DNA of 64,000 nucleotides from Desulfobulbaceae bacterium. Lineage in GTDB: Bacteria > Desulfobacterota > Desulfobulbia > Desulfobulbales > Desulfobulbaceae. Shown here piece by piece: positions 9,129 to 18,885 of this stretch (its first letter is position 1; each line of letters opens with the position of its first letter). Position numbers and translations under genes: made by a program. The stretch lies in NCBI GenBank assembly GCA_003508005.1, contig DNUE01000058.1, positions 29,773 through 93,772 of the forward strand. The letters are read 5' to 3'. The notes beneath the pieces are model-generated. The model worked only from the letters and a program-made list of their open reading frames with translations, ran no database searches and was not told the DNA's origin.

Positions 9129-9502
9129 AGACTTGCCTCCGGTCCTGATGAGATGGGATGACGAGAATGTGCTTTCTTGGTGCTTGCTGAACAACAGGGA
9201 CGCCGCCGCGATTTTCGCATCTCTGCAAGTACTATTTCCTTTTTCCGTCGAAAATTCAAGCCCGTTTCCCGGCATTACTGCTTATTTTTCGGCCACTGCG
9301 CATCTTCCCCTTGCGCCTGTATTACTCTTTCCCTGGCAACACACCTCCTGGTTCAGGGAAAGCAGTCCGCCATCCCAATGCGCGAGAATGAACATCCAGA
9401 CAGCGTCCATCGCAACCCGACCATCGCAATAATTCTGCTGACGGTGGCAGGCATTCGTGCCGGCACTCCCTAGGCAGGTTCGGCCTGCGCCGACAATACG
9501 GC
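9129..9502. other. Intergenic region with no supported gene
   Basis: About 370 bp between the membrane PAS gene and livF, both on the minus strand. It probably holds the promoter of the PAS gene. Short frames here have no recognisable features. Confidence 0.4.
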
Positions 9503-10219
9503 TCATCCCCCGAGATAGGCCTTCTTGACCCGCTCGTCATGGAGCAAGGCCTGGGAGCTGCCTTCAAGCACGATATGCCCGTTTTCGAGCACGTAGCCGC
9601 GGGCGGCGAAATGGAGGGCGAGGCGGGCGTTCTGTTCCACCAGCAGGATGGCAGTGCCCTCGGCGCGGTTGATTTCCTGCAGGGCCGCGAAGACGCTCAT
9701 CATCAGCAGGGGCGCAAGACCCATCGAGGGCTCGTCCAGGAGCATGAGCTTGCGGGCGCTGACAAAAGCGCGACCGATGGCCAGCATCTGCTGCTCGCCG
9801 CCGGAAAGCGTCCCGGCCTTCTGCCCGGCCCGTTCCTGCAGCCGGGGAAAGATGGTGAAGACCCGTTCCGTGTCCCGGGCAATTCCCCCGCCGTCCTTGC
9901 GGGCAAAGGCGGCAAACCGCAGATTCTCCTTCACCGTCAGGTTGCCGAACAGGCGGCGGCCCTCTGGCACGTGGGAGATGCCCAGTTGGCTGACCACCTT
10001 GTCGGGTGAATAACCCAGCAGATCGCGGCCGACGAAGCGCATGGTGCCGCCCTTTTCCACCGGCACCAGGCGGGAGATGGCGCGCAGGGTGGTGCTCTTG
10101 CCGGCGCCATTGGCGCCGAGCACGCAGACTATCTCCCCGGCATCAATACGCAGGCTGAGCCCATGGAGGGCGCGAATTCCGCCGTAGGAGACTCGCAGGT
10201 TGTCTATTTCCAGCATCAT
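9503..10219 (-). CDS. livF: Branched-chain amino-acid-type ABC transporter ATPase (LivF)
   Basis: A 238-residue cytoplasmic ATPase of the LivF family. It shows Walker A GANGAGKST, the signature LSGGEQQ and Walker B LMLLDEPSMGLAP, with the length typical of LivF. It pairs with LivG to power the LivHM permease for import of leucine/isoleucine/valine or related amino acids and amides. The start overlaps the livG stop codon (ATGA), showing translational coupling at the end of the five-gene operon. Substrate specificity cannot be settled from the sequence. Confidence 0.95.
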   Translation of the reverse strand: MMLEIDNLRVSYGGIRALHGLSLRIDAGEIVCVLGANGAGKSTTLRAISRLVPVEKGGTMRFVGRDLLGYSPDKVVSQLGISHVPEGRRLFGNLTVKENLRFAAFARKDGGGIARDTERVFTIFPRLQERAGQKAGTLSGGEQQMLAIGRAFVSARKLMLLDEPSMGLAPLLMMSVFAALQEINRAEGTAILLVEQNARLALHFAARGYVLENGHIVLEGSSQALLHDERVKKAYLGG

Positions 10220-10989
10220 GTGGCCACCGTGTCCTTGCCGAGATAGGCCTCGATCACCCGCCGATCATTCTGGATCGCCGCGGGAGCGCCCTCGGCGATC
10301 AAATCGCCGAAGACCACGACCGAGATGTGCCGGCAGAGTTCCATCACCATCTTCATCCGATGCTCGATGAGCAGGATGGCCAGCCCCAGTTCCCCGTTGA
10401 TCCGGCGGATGAGTTCCATCATCTGGTTGAGTTCCTCCGGGGTCATGCCCACGGTGGGTTCGTCGAGGAGCAGCAGCCGCGGATCGAGCGCCAGGGCCCG
10501 GGCCATCTCCACCCGCCGCTGCACCCCGTAGGGGAGGTTGGTGACCACCTGCTCGGCAAGGTGCTCGATCCCGAGCATCTCGAGCAGCCGGCAGGCGTTT
10601 TCCTCGATCTCCGCCTCCTCTCGCCGGCGGCGAGGGGTGCCGAAAAAGGCACCGATGAGGCCGTAGCCGATGGTGGCGTAGCGAGCCATCTTCACGTGCT
10701 CCAAAACCGTCATGTGGCGCCAAAGCTTGAGATCCTGAAAGGTCCGGCCCAGGCCGCGGGCAGCGATCCGATGCGGCTGCAGGCCGGTGATCTCCTCGCC
10801 GGCAAAGACCACCCGGCCGGCGGTGGGGGCATGCACCCCGGTGATCAGATTGAAGATCGTGGTCTTGCCCGCGCCGTTGGGGCCGATAAGCCCGTGCATC
10901 CGTCCCGCCTCGATGGTAAGGCTGAAATTGTGAACCGCCCGCAGCCCGCCGAAGTAGTGGGTCAGCTGCTCCACCCGCAGCAGGCTCAT
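10216..10989 (-). CDS. livG: Branched-chain amino-acid-type ABC transporter ATPase (LivG)
   Basis: A 257-residue ATPase with Walker A GPNGAGKTT, the LivG-specific insertion around GLGRTFQDLKLW, Walker B LLLLDEPTVGMTPEE and the switch His in LLIEHRM. The start at 10989 is set by the ATGA overlap with the livM stop; the longer open frame upstream only shadows livM. A decayed copy of its first 65 codons lies at 4527-4726. It acts with LivF as the ATPase heterodimer of the importer. Confidence 0.95.
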   Translation of the reverse strand: MSLLRVEQLTHYFGGLRAVHNFSLTIEAGRMHGLIGPNGAGKTTIFNLITGVHAPTAGRVVFAGEEITGLQPHRIAARGLGRTFQDLKLWRHMTVLEHVKMARYATIGYGLIGAFFGTPRRRREEAEIEENACRLLEMLGIEHLAEQVVTNLPYGVQRRVEMARALALDPRLLLLDEPTVGMTPEELNQMMELIRRINGELGLAILLIEHRMKMVMELCRHISVVVFGDLIAEGAPAAIQNDRRVIEAYLGKDTVAT

Positions 10990-12293
10990 GGAGCACCTCC
11001 CTGGCTGTCGCGATCCAGGGGGCGCACCAGCCGGACCGCGTCGAATTCCCTGAAGGCCAAAAGGCCGGTGGGCCGGAAGATCATCACCAGGATGAGCAGC
11101 AGCGGAATGAATATCCACTTGAAGAGCTCAAGCGGCCGGAGGGCTTCGCCGAGCAGGTTGAGGCTCACCGCGCCGACAATGGAGCCGTAGACCGAATTGA
11201 GGCCGCCGAAGTAAACCATGGCCAGCATCTCAGCCAGCCGCTGGACGCCGAAGGTAGCGGGATTGATGAAGCGCATCACGTGGGCGAAGAGACCGCCGGC
11301 TACTCCCGCCCAAAAGGCTGCGAACATGAAGGCGGTCATCTTGGTGTGGCGGGTGTCCACCGACATGGCCTCGGCAGCCGCCTCGTCGTCGCGAATGGCG
11401 TTCAGCGACTTGCCAAGGGTAGAGCGGACATAGTTGTTCATGATCCACACCCCCATGGCCGTCCAGGCAAAGACCACCGGCAACCCCGCATAGTCCGGCT
11501 GGCCTCCCATGCCCCGCGGTCCGCCGAGAAAAGGCAGATTTTCCAGGAGGCTCTTGACGATGAAAAGAAAGGCGAGCGAAATGATGGCCAGATAGTCACC
11601 CCTGGTCTTGAACGAGGGAATGGCGATCAGTAATGCCCCCAGGGAAGCGAGCAGTCCGCCGAACACCAGGCCGAGAGGAAAGAGCCAGGGGCCCAGAAAC
11701 CCAGGCAGCAGGGCCTTGCCAAAGAGGGGATTGTTGACGAACAGGGTCAGGGTGAAGGTCGAGGCCCCGTAGGCGCCCAGCGCCATGAACCCGGGATGGG
11801 AGCAGGAAAACTCGCCCATGTAGCCGTTGATCAGGTTGAGGCTCAGGGTAAGCAGCACCGCAATCAGGGTGAATTTGACGGTCAGCTCCCGGTAGCCGCT
11901 GATATCGGCCCAGAAATGAAGTACTCCATAAAACAGTGCGAGGTGAACGATGACCGCGAAGGCCGGCCCAAAACGAAGCAGGGCCGCGGCGACCAGGTTG
12001 GCGGGCCGGGTGAGGAGGCCGGCGACGCACAGCAGAGGCAGGAGATAGATCACCGCCACATAGAGCAGCGCCCCGGGAAAAAGGAGCGGCTTGCTCATGA
12101 GGATCATCAGGCCAAAGAGCACCGGCACCTTGGACAGGCCGACCAGGCCTGCGAAGGTCTCCCCCAGCAGGTGCTCAAGCAGTACTGCCGCGGCGGCACC
12201 GAGCAGCCATGCAAGAAAGGGGGTATGCCCGAAGACGCGTGCAACCCGGCGTGGTTTATCGGCAGCCGGAATGATCTGGGAAACCGTTTGCAT
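10986..12293 (-). CDS. livM: Branched-chain amino-acid-type ABC transporter permease (LivM)
   Basis: A 435-residue inner-membrane protein with about ten hydrophobic segments. The conserved LivM core lies around LTLSLNLINGYMGEFSCSHP, SFKTRGDYLAIISLAF and the SVYGSIVGA loop. It is longer than the typical ~320-residue permease because of an extra N-terminal set of membrane helices (about 25-130), which is usual for several LivM-type proteins. It forms the translocation channel with LivH. It is separated by 21 bp from livH and overlaps livG by four bases. Confidence 0.93.
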   Translation of the reverse strand: MQTVSQIIPAADKPRRVARVFGHTPFLAWLLGAAAAVLLEHLLGETFAGLVGLSKVPVLFGLMILMSKPLLFPGALLYVAVIYLLPLLCVAGLLTRPANLVAAALLRFGPAFAVIVHLALFYGVLHFWADISGYRELTVKFTLIAVLLTLSLNLINGYMGEFSCSHPGFMALGAYGASTFTLTLFVNNPLFGKALLPGFLGPWLFPLGLVFGGLLASLGALLIAIPSFKTRGDYLAIISLAFLFIVKSLLENLPFLGGPRGMGGQPDYAGLPVVFAWTAMGVWIMNNYVRSTLGKSLNAIRDDEAAAEAMSVDTRHTKMTAFMFAAFWAGVAGGLFAHVMRFINPATFGVQRLAEMLAMVYFGGLNSVYGSIVGAVSLNLLGEALRPLELFKWIFIPLLLILVMIFRPTGLLAFREFDAVRLVRPLDRDSQGGAP

Positions 12294-12314
12294 GATCTTT
12301 TCTCGAACTGGTTT

Positions 12315-13238
12315 CTATAGCCTGAGCTTGGCGCTGTAAGGCTCGCCGAAAAAGCCGTGCGGCCGAAAGACGAGGATGACCATGATGATCGAGTAGGCGA
12401 TCAGGTCGCGCAGGGTCGAAGGAAAGGCCATGGCCACGAAGATCTCGATGAAGCCGAGGAGAAAGCCGGCGAGGGCGGCGCCCATGATCGAGCCCCGGCC
12501 GCCGAGAATCGCGGCGACAAAGGCCTTCCAACCGAAAACGATGCCCATGTACGGATCGAGCACCGGGTAGGCGATGCTGAAGAGGATGCCGGCCACCGCC
12601 GCCAGGGCCGAGCCGATGGCGAAGGTCATCCGGGCAATGGTGTTGATGGAGACCCCCATCAAGGGCACCACCACGTAGTCGAAGGCCATCGCCCGCATGG
12701 CCATGCCCCATTTGCTGTGCCTGACAAAAAGGTGCAGGGCGAGCATGAAGGCCAAGGCCACCAGCACGATCATGATCTTCTTGTTGGTGAGGATCACTCC
12801 GCCCACATCATAGGTCACCGTCTGGATGAGGCTGGGGAAGCTCACCCGTCGGGCCCCGAGCAGCCAGAGGTTGCCGGTCTCGAGGATGATGCCGATCATC
12901 AGGCCGGTGATGGCCGCCGAGGCCCGGGGCGCGTCACGCAGCGGCCGGTAGCCGACCCGCTCAACGAACATGCCCAGGAGCGCGGTCAGGAACATGGAGA
13001 TGAGGATGGTGAGGATCAGGATCAGCCAGCCGGGCAGGACGATGGCCCCGCCGGCGGACATGGCCACGAGGAGCGTTGCCACGCCGAAACCGATATAGGC
13101 GCCGACCATGAAGATGTCCCCATGGGCGAAGTTGAACAGCATCAGGATCGAGTAGACCATGGAGTAGCCAAGCGCGATCAGGGCATAGAAACTCCCCCAC
13201 TGCAAGGCATTGACCACGTTCTGAAAAAAATAGGTCAT
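12315..13238 (-). CDS. livH: Branched-chain amino-acid-type ABC transporter permease (LivH)
   Basis: About 307 residues with eight or so membrane helices. The N-terminal LQWGSFYALIALGYSMVYSI and the NFAHGDIFMVGAY motif are hallmarks of LivH, and the EAA-like loop lies around GWKAFVAAILGGRGS. I take the ATG at 13238 as start; an upstream in-frame GTG at 13262 adds eight residues before the normal LivH N-terminus. It partners with LivM and lies downstream of the binding-protein gene. Confidence 0.94.
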   Translation of the reverse strand: MTYFFQNVVNALQWGSFYALIALGYSMVYSILMLFNFAHGDIFMVGAYIGFGVATLLVAMSAGGAIVLPGWLILILTILISMFLTALLGMFVERVGYRPLRDAPRASAAITGLMIGIILETGNLWLLGARRVSFPSLIQTVTYDVGGVILTNKKIMIVLVALAFMLALHLFVRHSKWGMAMRAMAFDYVVVPLMGVSINTIARMTFAIGSALAAVAGILFSIAYPVLDPYMGIVFGWKAFVAAILGGRGSIMGAALAGFLLGFIEIFVAMAFPSTLRDLIAYSIIMVILVFRPHGFFGEPYSAKLRL

Positions 13239-13310
13239 GAAAAATAATCCCGGGGCGATCACCGCAAGCCCCGCCCACCTTTACGGCGGGGGGGAGATGA
13301 AGCGGCCGGA

Positions 13311-14483
13311 TCAGGGGCAGACCGATTTATGGAAGGCGAACTCGCCGCTTTCGGTGATCCTGACCACCACCGCGCACTTGATGGGATCGCCATCCTCGGT
13401 AAAGGTCATCTTGCCGGTGATGCCCTCGAACTCCTTGATCTTTGCCATGGCGTCGCGCACCGCCTTACGGTCCTGCTCGATCTTGCCGGAGAGCTTGCCG
13501 GTGTTCTCGATGGCTTTCTGGACGATACGCAGCGAGTCCCAGGTCAGGGCGCCTACATCGTCGGGGACGTAGCCGAACTTGGCCTGATAGCGGTCGATGA
13601 ATTCCTTGGTGGCACCGGCGGCGCCCGCGGCCGCGTAATGGGTGGAAAAGAAGAGGCCGGAGCAGGCCGGGCCGCAGAGCTTGACCAGGTCGGCGGAGCC
13701 CCAGGAGTCGCTGCCGACAATGGGCTTGCTCCATCCAAGATCCCGGGCCTGGGGCACGATCAGGGCCACCTCGCTGTAATACTGGGGAGTGAAAATCACC
13801 TCGGCGGTCGAGTTCTTGATCTTGGTGAGCTGCGAACTGAAGTCGGTGTCCTTGGTGGTGAAGCTCTCATAGGCCACCACCGAGCCGGGGCCGTTGATCT
13901 TCTCCCAGGCCTTTTTGAATTCCTCGGCCAGGCCCTTGGAGTAGTCGGCCGCCACGTCATAGAGCACCGCGGCCCTGGTGAAGCCGAACTCCCCTTTTAT
14001 AAAGTTGGCCACCACCGGTCCCTGGAAGGGATCAAGGAAGCAGCCGCGGAAGACATAAGGCCGGTCCTTGGTGGTGTTGGGGTTGGTGGACCAGGGACTG
14101 ATCATCGGGGTGGCGTAACTGTCGGCCACTCCGCCGGCAGGCACGGCCTGGGAGGAGGCCTGGGGTCCGACCAGCACCAGCACCTCGTCCTCGATGACCA
14201 TCTTGGTGGTGGCCTTGACCGCGGATTCGGGCTTGTACTCGTTGTCCTCGATGACCAGCTGCACCGGGTAGCGGACGCCGCCCACCATGATGCCGCCGGC
14301 CGCCATCACGTCCTCGAGCCACATCTCGGCGGCAAACTTGGTTCCTTCGCCCACCTTGGGATTGTCGCCGGTGATCGGGGCATTGATGCCCACCTTTATG
14401 GGCCTGGTCTTGCTCCAGGCCAGGGGCGAACAGATCATGCCCGCGACCAGGGCCGCTACCAGCAGGTACGGGATCTTGCGCAT
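13311..14483 (-). CDS. ABC transporter substrate-binding protein (LivK family, periplasmic)
   Basis: A 390-residue exported receptor. It has a clear signal peptide (residues 1-24, cleaved around LAWS-K) followed by the type-I periplasmic-binding fold starting IKVGINAPITGDNPKVGEG. It delivers amino acids or related ligands to the LivHMGF complex encoded downstream in the same direction. AGGAGG lies seven bases before the ATG. It is the first gene of the operon, so the operon promoter must lie in 14484-14820 reading leftwards. Ligand identity (branched-chain amino acids, amides or aromatic acids) is open. Confidence 0.92.
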   Translation of the reverse strand: MRKIPYLLVAALVAGMICSPLAWSKTRPIKVGINAPITGDNPKVGEGTKFAAEMWLEDVMAAGGIMVGGVRYPVQLVIEDNEYKPESAVKATTKMVIEDEVLVLVGPQASSQAVPAGGVADSYATPMISPWSTNPNTTKDRPYVFRGCFLDPFQGPVVANFIKGEFGFTRAAVLYDVAADYSKGLAEEFKKAWEKINGPGSVVAYESFTTKDTDFSSQLTKIKNSTAEVIFTPQYYSEVALIVPQARDLGWSKPIVGSDSWGSADLVKLCGPACSGLFFSTHYAAAGAAGATKEFIDRYQAKFGYVPDDVGALTWDSLRIVQKAIENTGKLSGKIEQDRKAVRDAMAKIKEFEGITGKMTFTEDGDPIKCAVVVRITESGEFAFHKSVCP

Positions 14484-14821
14484 CGGTCTTCCTCCTTGAC
14501 GAGAACAGGTTCGCTTGCCGGGCGGTCCTTGCGGGCCGCTTGTCCATTTCCTAGCTTTTCTACCATGGCTGGAAATCTATTACAAGATGCATGCGTTCCC
14601 GGAAACCGTGGGCATGCACTACTGAAAATGATCCTGCGGAAAAGGATGCTGAGCGGCTTGCGGGCGGGAATCATGGCAAGCAGCGGTGCGCGACATGGCG
14701 GAATCATACCAACCGGACGTTTCTCACCCGGCACGACAGGTCCCATTGGTTGCCCCGGTGGCCGACAGAACGGCTGGGGCGAAGACAGGAGACCCCCATA
14801 CCATACGCCTTCCGCCCGTCT
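14484..14821. other. Divergent promoter region between the liv operon and the SLC5-kinase operon
   Basis: About 340 bp with no supportable gene. It should carry the leftward liv promoter; I could not identify it with confidence. Confidence 0.4.
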
Positions 14822-14850
14822 TTGACTTCTGCCGAGCCTTGTTGTAAACT
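14822..14850 (+). promoter_or_regulatory. Candidate sigma-70 promoter for the SLC5-kinase operon
   Basis: A -35-like TTGACT and a -10-like TAAACT are separated by exactly 17 bases, about 120 bp before the first gene of the rightward operon. The -10 box matches only four of six consensus positions. Confidence 0.35.
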
Positions 14851-14972
14851 TGAAGAAACAATAGGATATGACCTTTCAGTTGGCGGAAATTGCCCTTTTC
14901 TCGGCTGCCGCAGTTGTATCCACTCTCATCGAGGCTCAGTCAACAAGTCGGACGAATGGAGAAAGGACCTGC

Positions 14973-15203
14973 ATGGAGACTTTGCGAAAGCTGCTGAACC
15001 ATCCTGAATTCAATGTGGTTCTGTTCCTCTTGTGCACCGCGTTGTTCGGCTGGCCATTTATCAGCATCACCGGACCATCTTCGCCCGAATCAATGTTTGT
15101 GTACCTGTTCGGCGTCTGGGGAACAGTCATCATTCTCCTCTATTGCATTGCCAGGGCGCATGGCAAAAAACCTCACCAGCAAAGGCCGGAAAGCGAGAAC
15201 TGA
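14973..15203 (+). CDS. Small two-helix membrane protein upstream of the SLC5-kinase fusion
   Basis: A 76-residue protein starting METLRKLLNHPEF, with two hydrophobic helices (about 12-32 and 42-62) and a basic, polar C-terminus. It has no catalytic motif. Its TGA stop shares a base with the ATG of the next gene (TGATG), so the two are translationally coupled. Small two-helix membrane proteins often accompany sodium/solute symporters, and a role as accessory subunit of the adjacent SLC5 transporter domain is my inference. The open frame begins earlier at 14868, but that part has no hydrophobic helix and a poorer start. Confidence 0.7.
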   Translation: METLRKLLNHPEFNVVLFLLCTALFGWPFISITGPSSPESMFVYLFGVWGTVIILLYCIARAHGKKPHQQRPESEN

Positions 15204-18200
15204 TGTTCAGCCAGTGGACAATAATTGGGATCTTCTTCGGGTATCTCGCCGTTCTTTTCATGCTGGCCCTATGGGTCGAACGCCGATCGCTGGCCGGGGT
15301 AAATATCGGCAACAATCCGTTTGTCTACGCCCTTTCCTTTGCCATCTACTGCACCACCTGGACCTATTACGGCAGTGTCGGCAAGGCCGCCACCTCCGGC
15401 ATGCTCTTTCTGACCGTGTATCTGGGGCCGACCCTCGTCATTCTCACCTGGTGGACCTTGCTCCGCAAAATGATCCGGCTGAAAAACCTCCACCGCATCA
15501 CCTCGATCGCCGACTTCATCTCTGCCCGGTACAATAAATCCCGTGCCGTTGCGGCAATCACGACAAGCATCGCCCTTGTCGGCATTGTCCCCTACGTTGC
15601 CATCCAGCTGAAAGCAGTCATCTCGACCTTTGCGCTCATTACCAGGCCGCTGGAACCTTCATCAGGCTTCGTCGATGTCGGGCTGATCATTGTCGGCTTC
15701 ATGATCGTTTTTTCCATTATCATCGGGGTCAGGCGCCTTGATCCCACCGAACGTCATCAGGGAATGATTGTCGCCCTGGTTCTGGAATGCGTGGTCAAGC
15801 TCGTCGCCTTTCTCGCTGCGGGGATATTTATCACCTATTTCCTGTTCGACGGCTTTGGCGATATTCTTACACGGGTTTCGCAACTCCCGGGCAACACGCT
15901 CCATAGCAACGGCGAGGCAGGCCTGCCCTATTATATGACCTGGACGACCTATCTGATTCTTTCCATGTCGGCGATGCTCTTCCTGCCGAGGCAGTTTCAC
16001 ATCGCGGTAATCGAGAATTTCGACGAGAACCATGTCCGGACCGCCATGTGGCTCTTTCCGCTCTACATGTTCCTGATCAACATCTTTGTTTTTCCCATCG
16101 CCATGGCCGGCCTCCTGCTCGGCCTGCCGGTTTCCGCCGCCGATACCTTTCTTCTCGGCATACCGATTCAAGCCGGACAGAAATGGCTCTCCCTGCTTGT
16201 CTTTCTCGGAGGATTTTCCGCGGCCATGGGCATGGTCATGATCAGTTCGATGACCATGTCGACCATGATCACCAACCATCTGCTGCTGCCGGTCATCGAC
16301 TGGCTGGGCGGCCTGCGATTCCTCAAGCGGTACCTCCTGCAATGCCGCTGGGCGGTAGTGGTCGCCTATATCATGACAAGCTACCTGTTTTCCCAACTCG
16401 TCGGCGAATCCTTCATGCTGGTCAATATCGGGATGGTTGCCTTTGCCGCGGTTCTTCAGTTCGCACCGGCGATGCTGGGCGGTCTGTTCTGGAAAAAAGG
16501 CAACAGGAGCGGTGCCCTGGCAGGGCTTTCTTCCGGGTTTCTGCTGTGGTTCTATACGCTCCTCCTTCCCACCTTTGTCAGGTCGGGATGGTTCAATGAA
16601 AGCCTGCTGACCGAGGGTCCTTTCGGGGTATCCGCCCTGAGGCCGGAAGCTCTCCTGGGGATGTCGGCCTTCGACCCTTTAAGCCATGCCGTTTTCTGGT
16701 CAATTTTCTGCAACAGCGCCTGTTATGTGCTTGGCTCGCTTCTTTTCCGGCAGGACGCAAAGGAGGAGATGATCGCCGCCGAGGACTTTGTCGATATCCT
16801 GCAGCCGGCTCCCGCTCCCCTCTCGGCCCCTGGTGAAGCTTTTGTCCTGATCGATGCAAAGATCCAAGAGATCGAGGCCCTTTTGTGCCAGTATTTCCCC
16901 AAAAAAAGAGCGGCTTTCCTGGTCCGGCAGTGCCTTCAGGACAGGGGGCTGACAGGAAAAAAGAGAATTTCGATTGTCGAATTAATTGAACTGCATGGCG
17001 AGATCGAGCGTCAGCTGGCCGGTTCTATCGGTGCCGCTGCCGCTCACCACGTGCTCCGCAGCGGTCTTTCTTTTTCTCCCCAGGAGGAGGGAGAACTCGC
17101 CAAGACCTATGCGAACATCATCGCCGACCTCAAACTGACCCCCCAGGACTTGAAAAACAAGATCGACTATTACCAGGAACGGCAAATCCTGCTGACTAAA
17201 CAGGCTTCCGAACTGGAAGAAAAGGTCCGGGAACTGAACCGGGAGATCGAAGAAAGGCGTCAGGCGGAGGAGGCGCTGCGGGAAAGCGAAGGGAAATATC
17301 ACACCCTGGTCGACAATATCAATATCGGAGTTTACCGGAATTCCGGCGGCCCCGGTCACTTTTTCCAGGCAAATCCGGCCATGGCAAAAATCTTCGGCTA
17401 TGATACCCCGGATGAGTTCATGAAGATCACGGTTATGGAAACATATCAGAATAGAGATGACCGGATGACCTTTCTTGCAGACCTGCTCCGTACCGGATTT
17501 GTCAAAGACCGGGAACTGGCCATGCGGAGAAAGGACGGCACTCCAATATGGTGCTCGGTGAGCGCCACGGCCACGTTCAATGAGCAGGGATCTATCAAGT
17601 GGATCGATGGTGTTATGGAGGACATCACCGACCGGAAAAAGCTTGAAGAACAACTGCGACAGGCCCAGAAGATGGAAGCGATCGGCACTCTGGCAGGCGG
17701 CATCGCCCACGATTTTAACAATATCCTTACGGCGCTGCTCGGGTACAGCAATCTTCTGAAACTGAAAATCGGCAACGACCAGGTATTAAACAACTATGTC
17801 GACCAGATTCTCATCTCTTCGGAAAAAGCTGCGAATCTTACCAAAAGCCTCCTTGCCTTCAGCCGCAAGCAAATCATCAATCCAAAACCGGTCGATCTGA
17901 ACGAGATTGTCAAAGGAATCGAGAAACTCCTGCGAAGGCTGATCGGCGAGGATATTGAATTCAGGACAATCCTTGACGATAATAAGCTGACCATCCTGGC
18001 TGACAGCGTCCAGATCGAACAAATCCTGATCAACCTCTCGACCAATGCCAGTGATGCCATGCCTCACGGCGGCATCTTTACCCTCCAGACAGAGCACATC
18101 GACCTGCGAGACAGCTCCTCCGGTCGTTCGGAAAATCTGAAACTCGGTGAATATGCGTTGCTCACCGCTTCCGATACCGGCAAAGGGATGGATGAAGAGA

Positions 18201-18790
18201 CCAGGCAGCGTATCTTTGAGCCGTTTTTCACCACCAAGGCGGTTGGCAAGGGTACCGGCCTCGGCCTCTCGATTGTCTATGGGATCGTCAAGCAGCACAA
18301 CGGCGACGTTCATGTCTACAGCGAACCGGGCAAAGGGACTTCGCTGAAGATCTACTTTCCGCTTATCCAGTCGGATATTGAAGATCCCGCGCAGGTCAAG
18401 CAAAAAAACCTGTTGGGGGGCACCGAAACTATTCTTGTCGCCGAGGACAATCCCGAGGTCAGGGAATTGATGGTGACGGTACTCAAACAGTATGGCTATA
18501 CCGTCATTGAAGCGGTCGACGGAAAGGACGCGGTCGCCAAGTTCTCCGTACAGAGCGACCGCATTCACCTCCTCATTCTCGATGTGGTTATGCCCAGGAT
18601 GAACGGCAAAGAGGCCTTTGATAAAATACGGGCAATACGCAAGGACATCAAGGCCATCTTTGCCAGCGGCTATACCGCCGACATCATCCAGCAGAAAGGT
18701 ATTCTCGAGGATGGGGCAAGCTTTTTGGCCAAGCCGGTTCTGCCCCATGTCCTGCTTGCGCTCATCAGAGAAACCCTGGACAAAGAATGA
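15203..18790 (+). CDS. SLC5-type Na+/solute symporter fused to a hybrid histidine kinase (CbrA/CrbS-like)
   Basis: A single 1,195-residue protein. An N-terminal sodium:solute symporter domain (about 1-510) has some 13 membrane helices, with helix-3-region landmarks ADFISARYNKS and the SSMTMSTMITNHLLLP segment. A helical linker follows (about 540-690) that fits the STAC domain described between SLC5 and kinase modules. Then come a coiled coil, one PAS domain (about 700-805), HisKA with GGIAHDFNN, HATPase (DTGKGMD, GTGLGLSIVYG) and a receiver with Asp in LLILDVVMPRMNG. CbrA and CrbS of gamma-proteobacteria have related layouts and govern use of amino acids, histidine or acetate. Here the extra C-terminal receiver makes it a hybrid. 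The transported substrate is unknown. Confidence 0.93.
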   Translation: MFSQWTIIGIFFGYLAVLFMLALWVERRSLAGVNIGNNPFVYALSFAIYCTTWTYYGSVGKAATSGMLFLTVYLGPTLVILTWWTLLRKMIRLKNLHRITSIADFISARYNKSRAVAAITTSIALVGIVPYVAIQLKAVISTFALITRPLEPSSGFVDVGLIIVGFMIVFSIIIGVRRLDPTERHQGMIVALVLECVVKLVAFLAAGIFITYFLFDGFGDILTRVSQLPGNTLHSNGEAGLPYYMTWTTYLILSMSAMLFLPRQFHIAVIENFDENHVRTAMWLFPLYMFLINIFVFPIAMAGLLLGLPVSAADTFLLGIPIQAGQKWLSLLVFLGGFSAAMGMVMISSMTMSTMITNHLLLPVIDWLGGLRFLKRYLLQCRWAVVVAYIMTSYLFSQLVGESFMLVNIGMVAFAAVLQFAPAMLGGLFWKKGNRSGALAGLSSGFLLWFYTLLLPTFVRSGWFNESLLTEGPFGVSALRPEALLGMSAFDPLSHAVFWSIFCNSACYVLGSLLFRQDAKEEMIAAEDFVDILQPAPAPLSAPGEAFVLIDAKIQEIEALLCQYFPKKRAAFLVRQCLQDRGLTGKKRISIVELIELHGEIERQLAGSIGAAAAHHVLRSGLSFSPQEEGELAKTYANIIADLKLTPQDLKNKIDYYQERQILLTKQASELEEKVRELNREIEERRQAEEALRESEGKYHTLVDNINIGVYRNSGGPGHFFQANPAMAKIFGYDTPDEFMKITVMETYQNRDDRMTFLADLLRTGFVKDRELAMRRKDGTPIWCSVSATATFNEQGSIKWIDGVMEDITDRKKLEEQLRQAQKMEAIGTLAGGIAHDFNNILTALLGYSNLLKLKIGNDQVLNNYVDQILISSEKAANLTKSLLAFSRKQIINPKPVDLNEIVKGIEKLLRRLIGEDIEFRTILDDNKLTILADSVQIEQILINLSTNASDAMPHGGIFTLQTEHIDLRDSSSGRSENLKLGEYALLTASDTGKGMDEETRQRIFEPFFTTKAVGKGTGLGLSIVYGIVKQHNGDVHVYSEPGKGTSLKIYFPLIQSDIEDPAQVKQKNLLGGTETILVAEDNPEVRELMVTVLKQYGYTVIEAVDGKDAVAKFSVQSDRIHLLILDVVMPRMNGKEAFDKIRAIRKDIKAIFASGYTADIIQQKGILEDGASFLAKPVLPHVLLALIRETLDKE

Positions 18791-18885
18791 ACGTACTGAA
18801 GAGCGGCTGATCTCGCCGCACCCAACCGATCAGAGCAGCAACCTCTCCGTCATCATGACAGGCCAGCTTGCTCGGTTCTTGCTTT

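Noticed and set aside
9282..9506. 74-codon frame just downstream of livF
   Set aside because: Odd composition with many Cys and no ribosome-binding site; probably noncoding.
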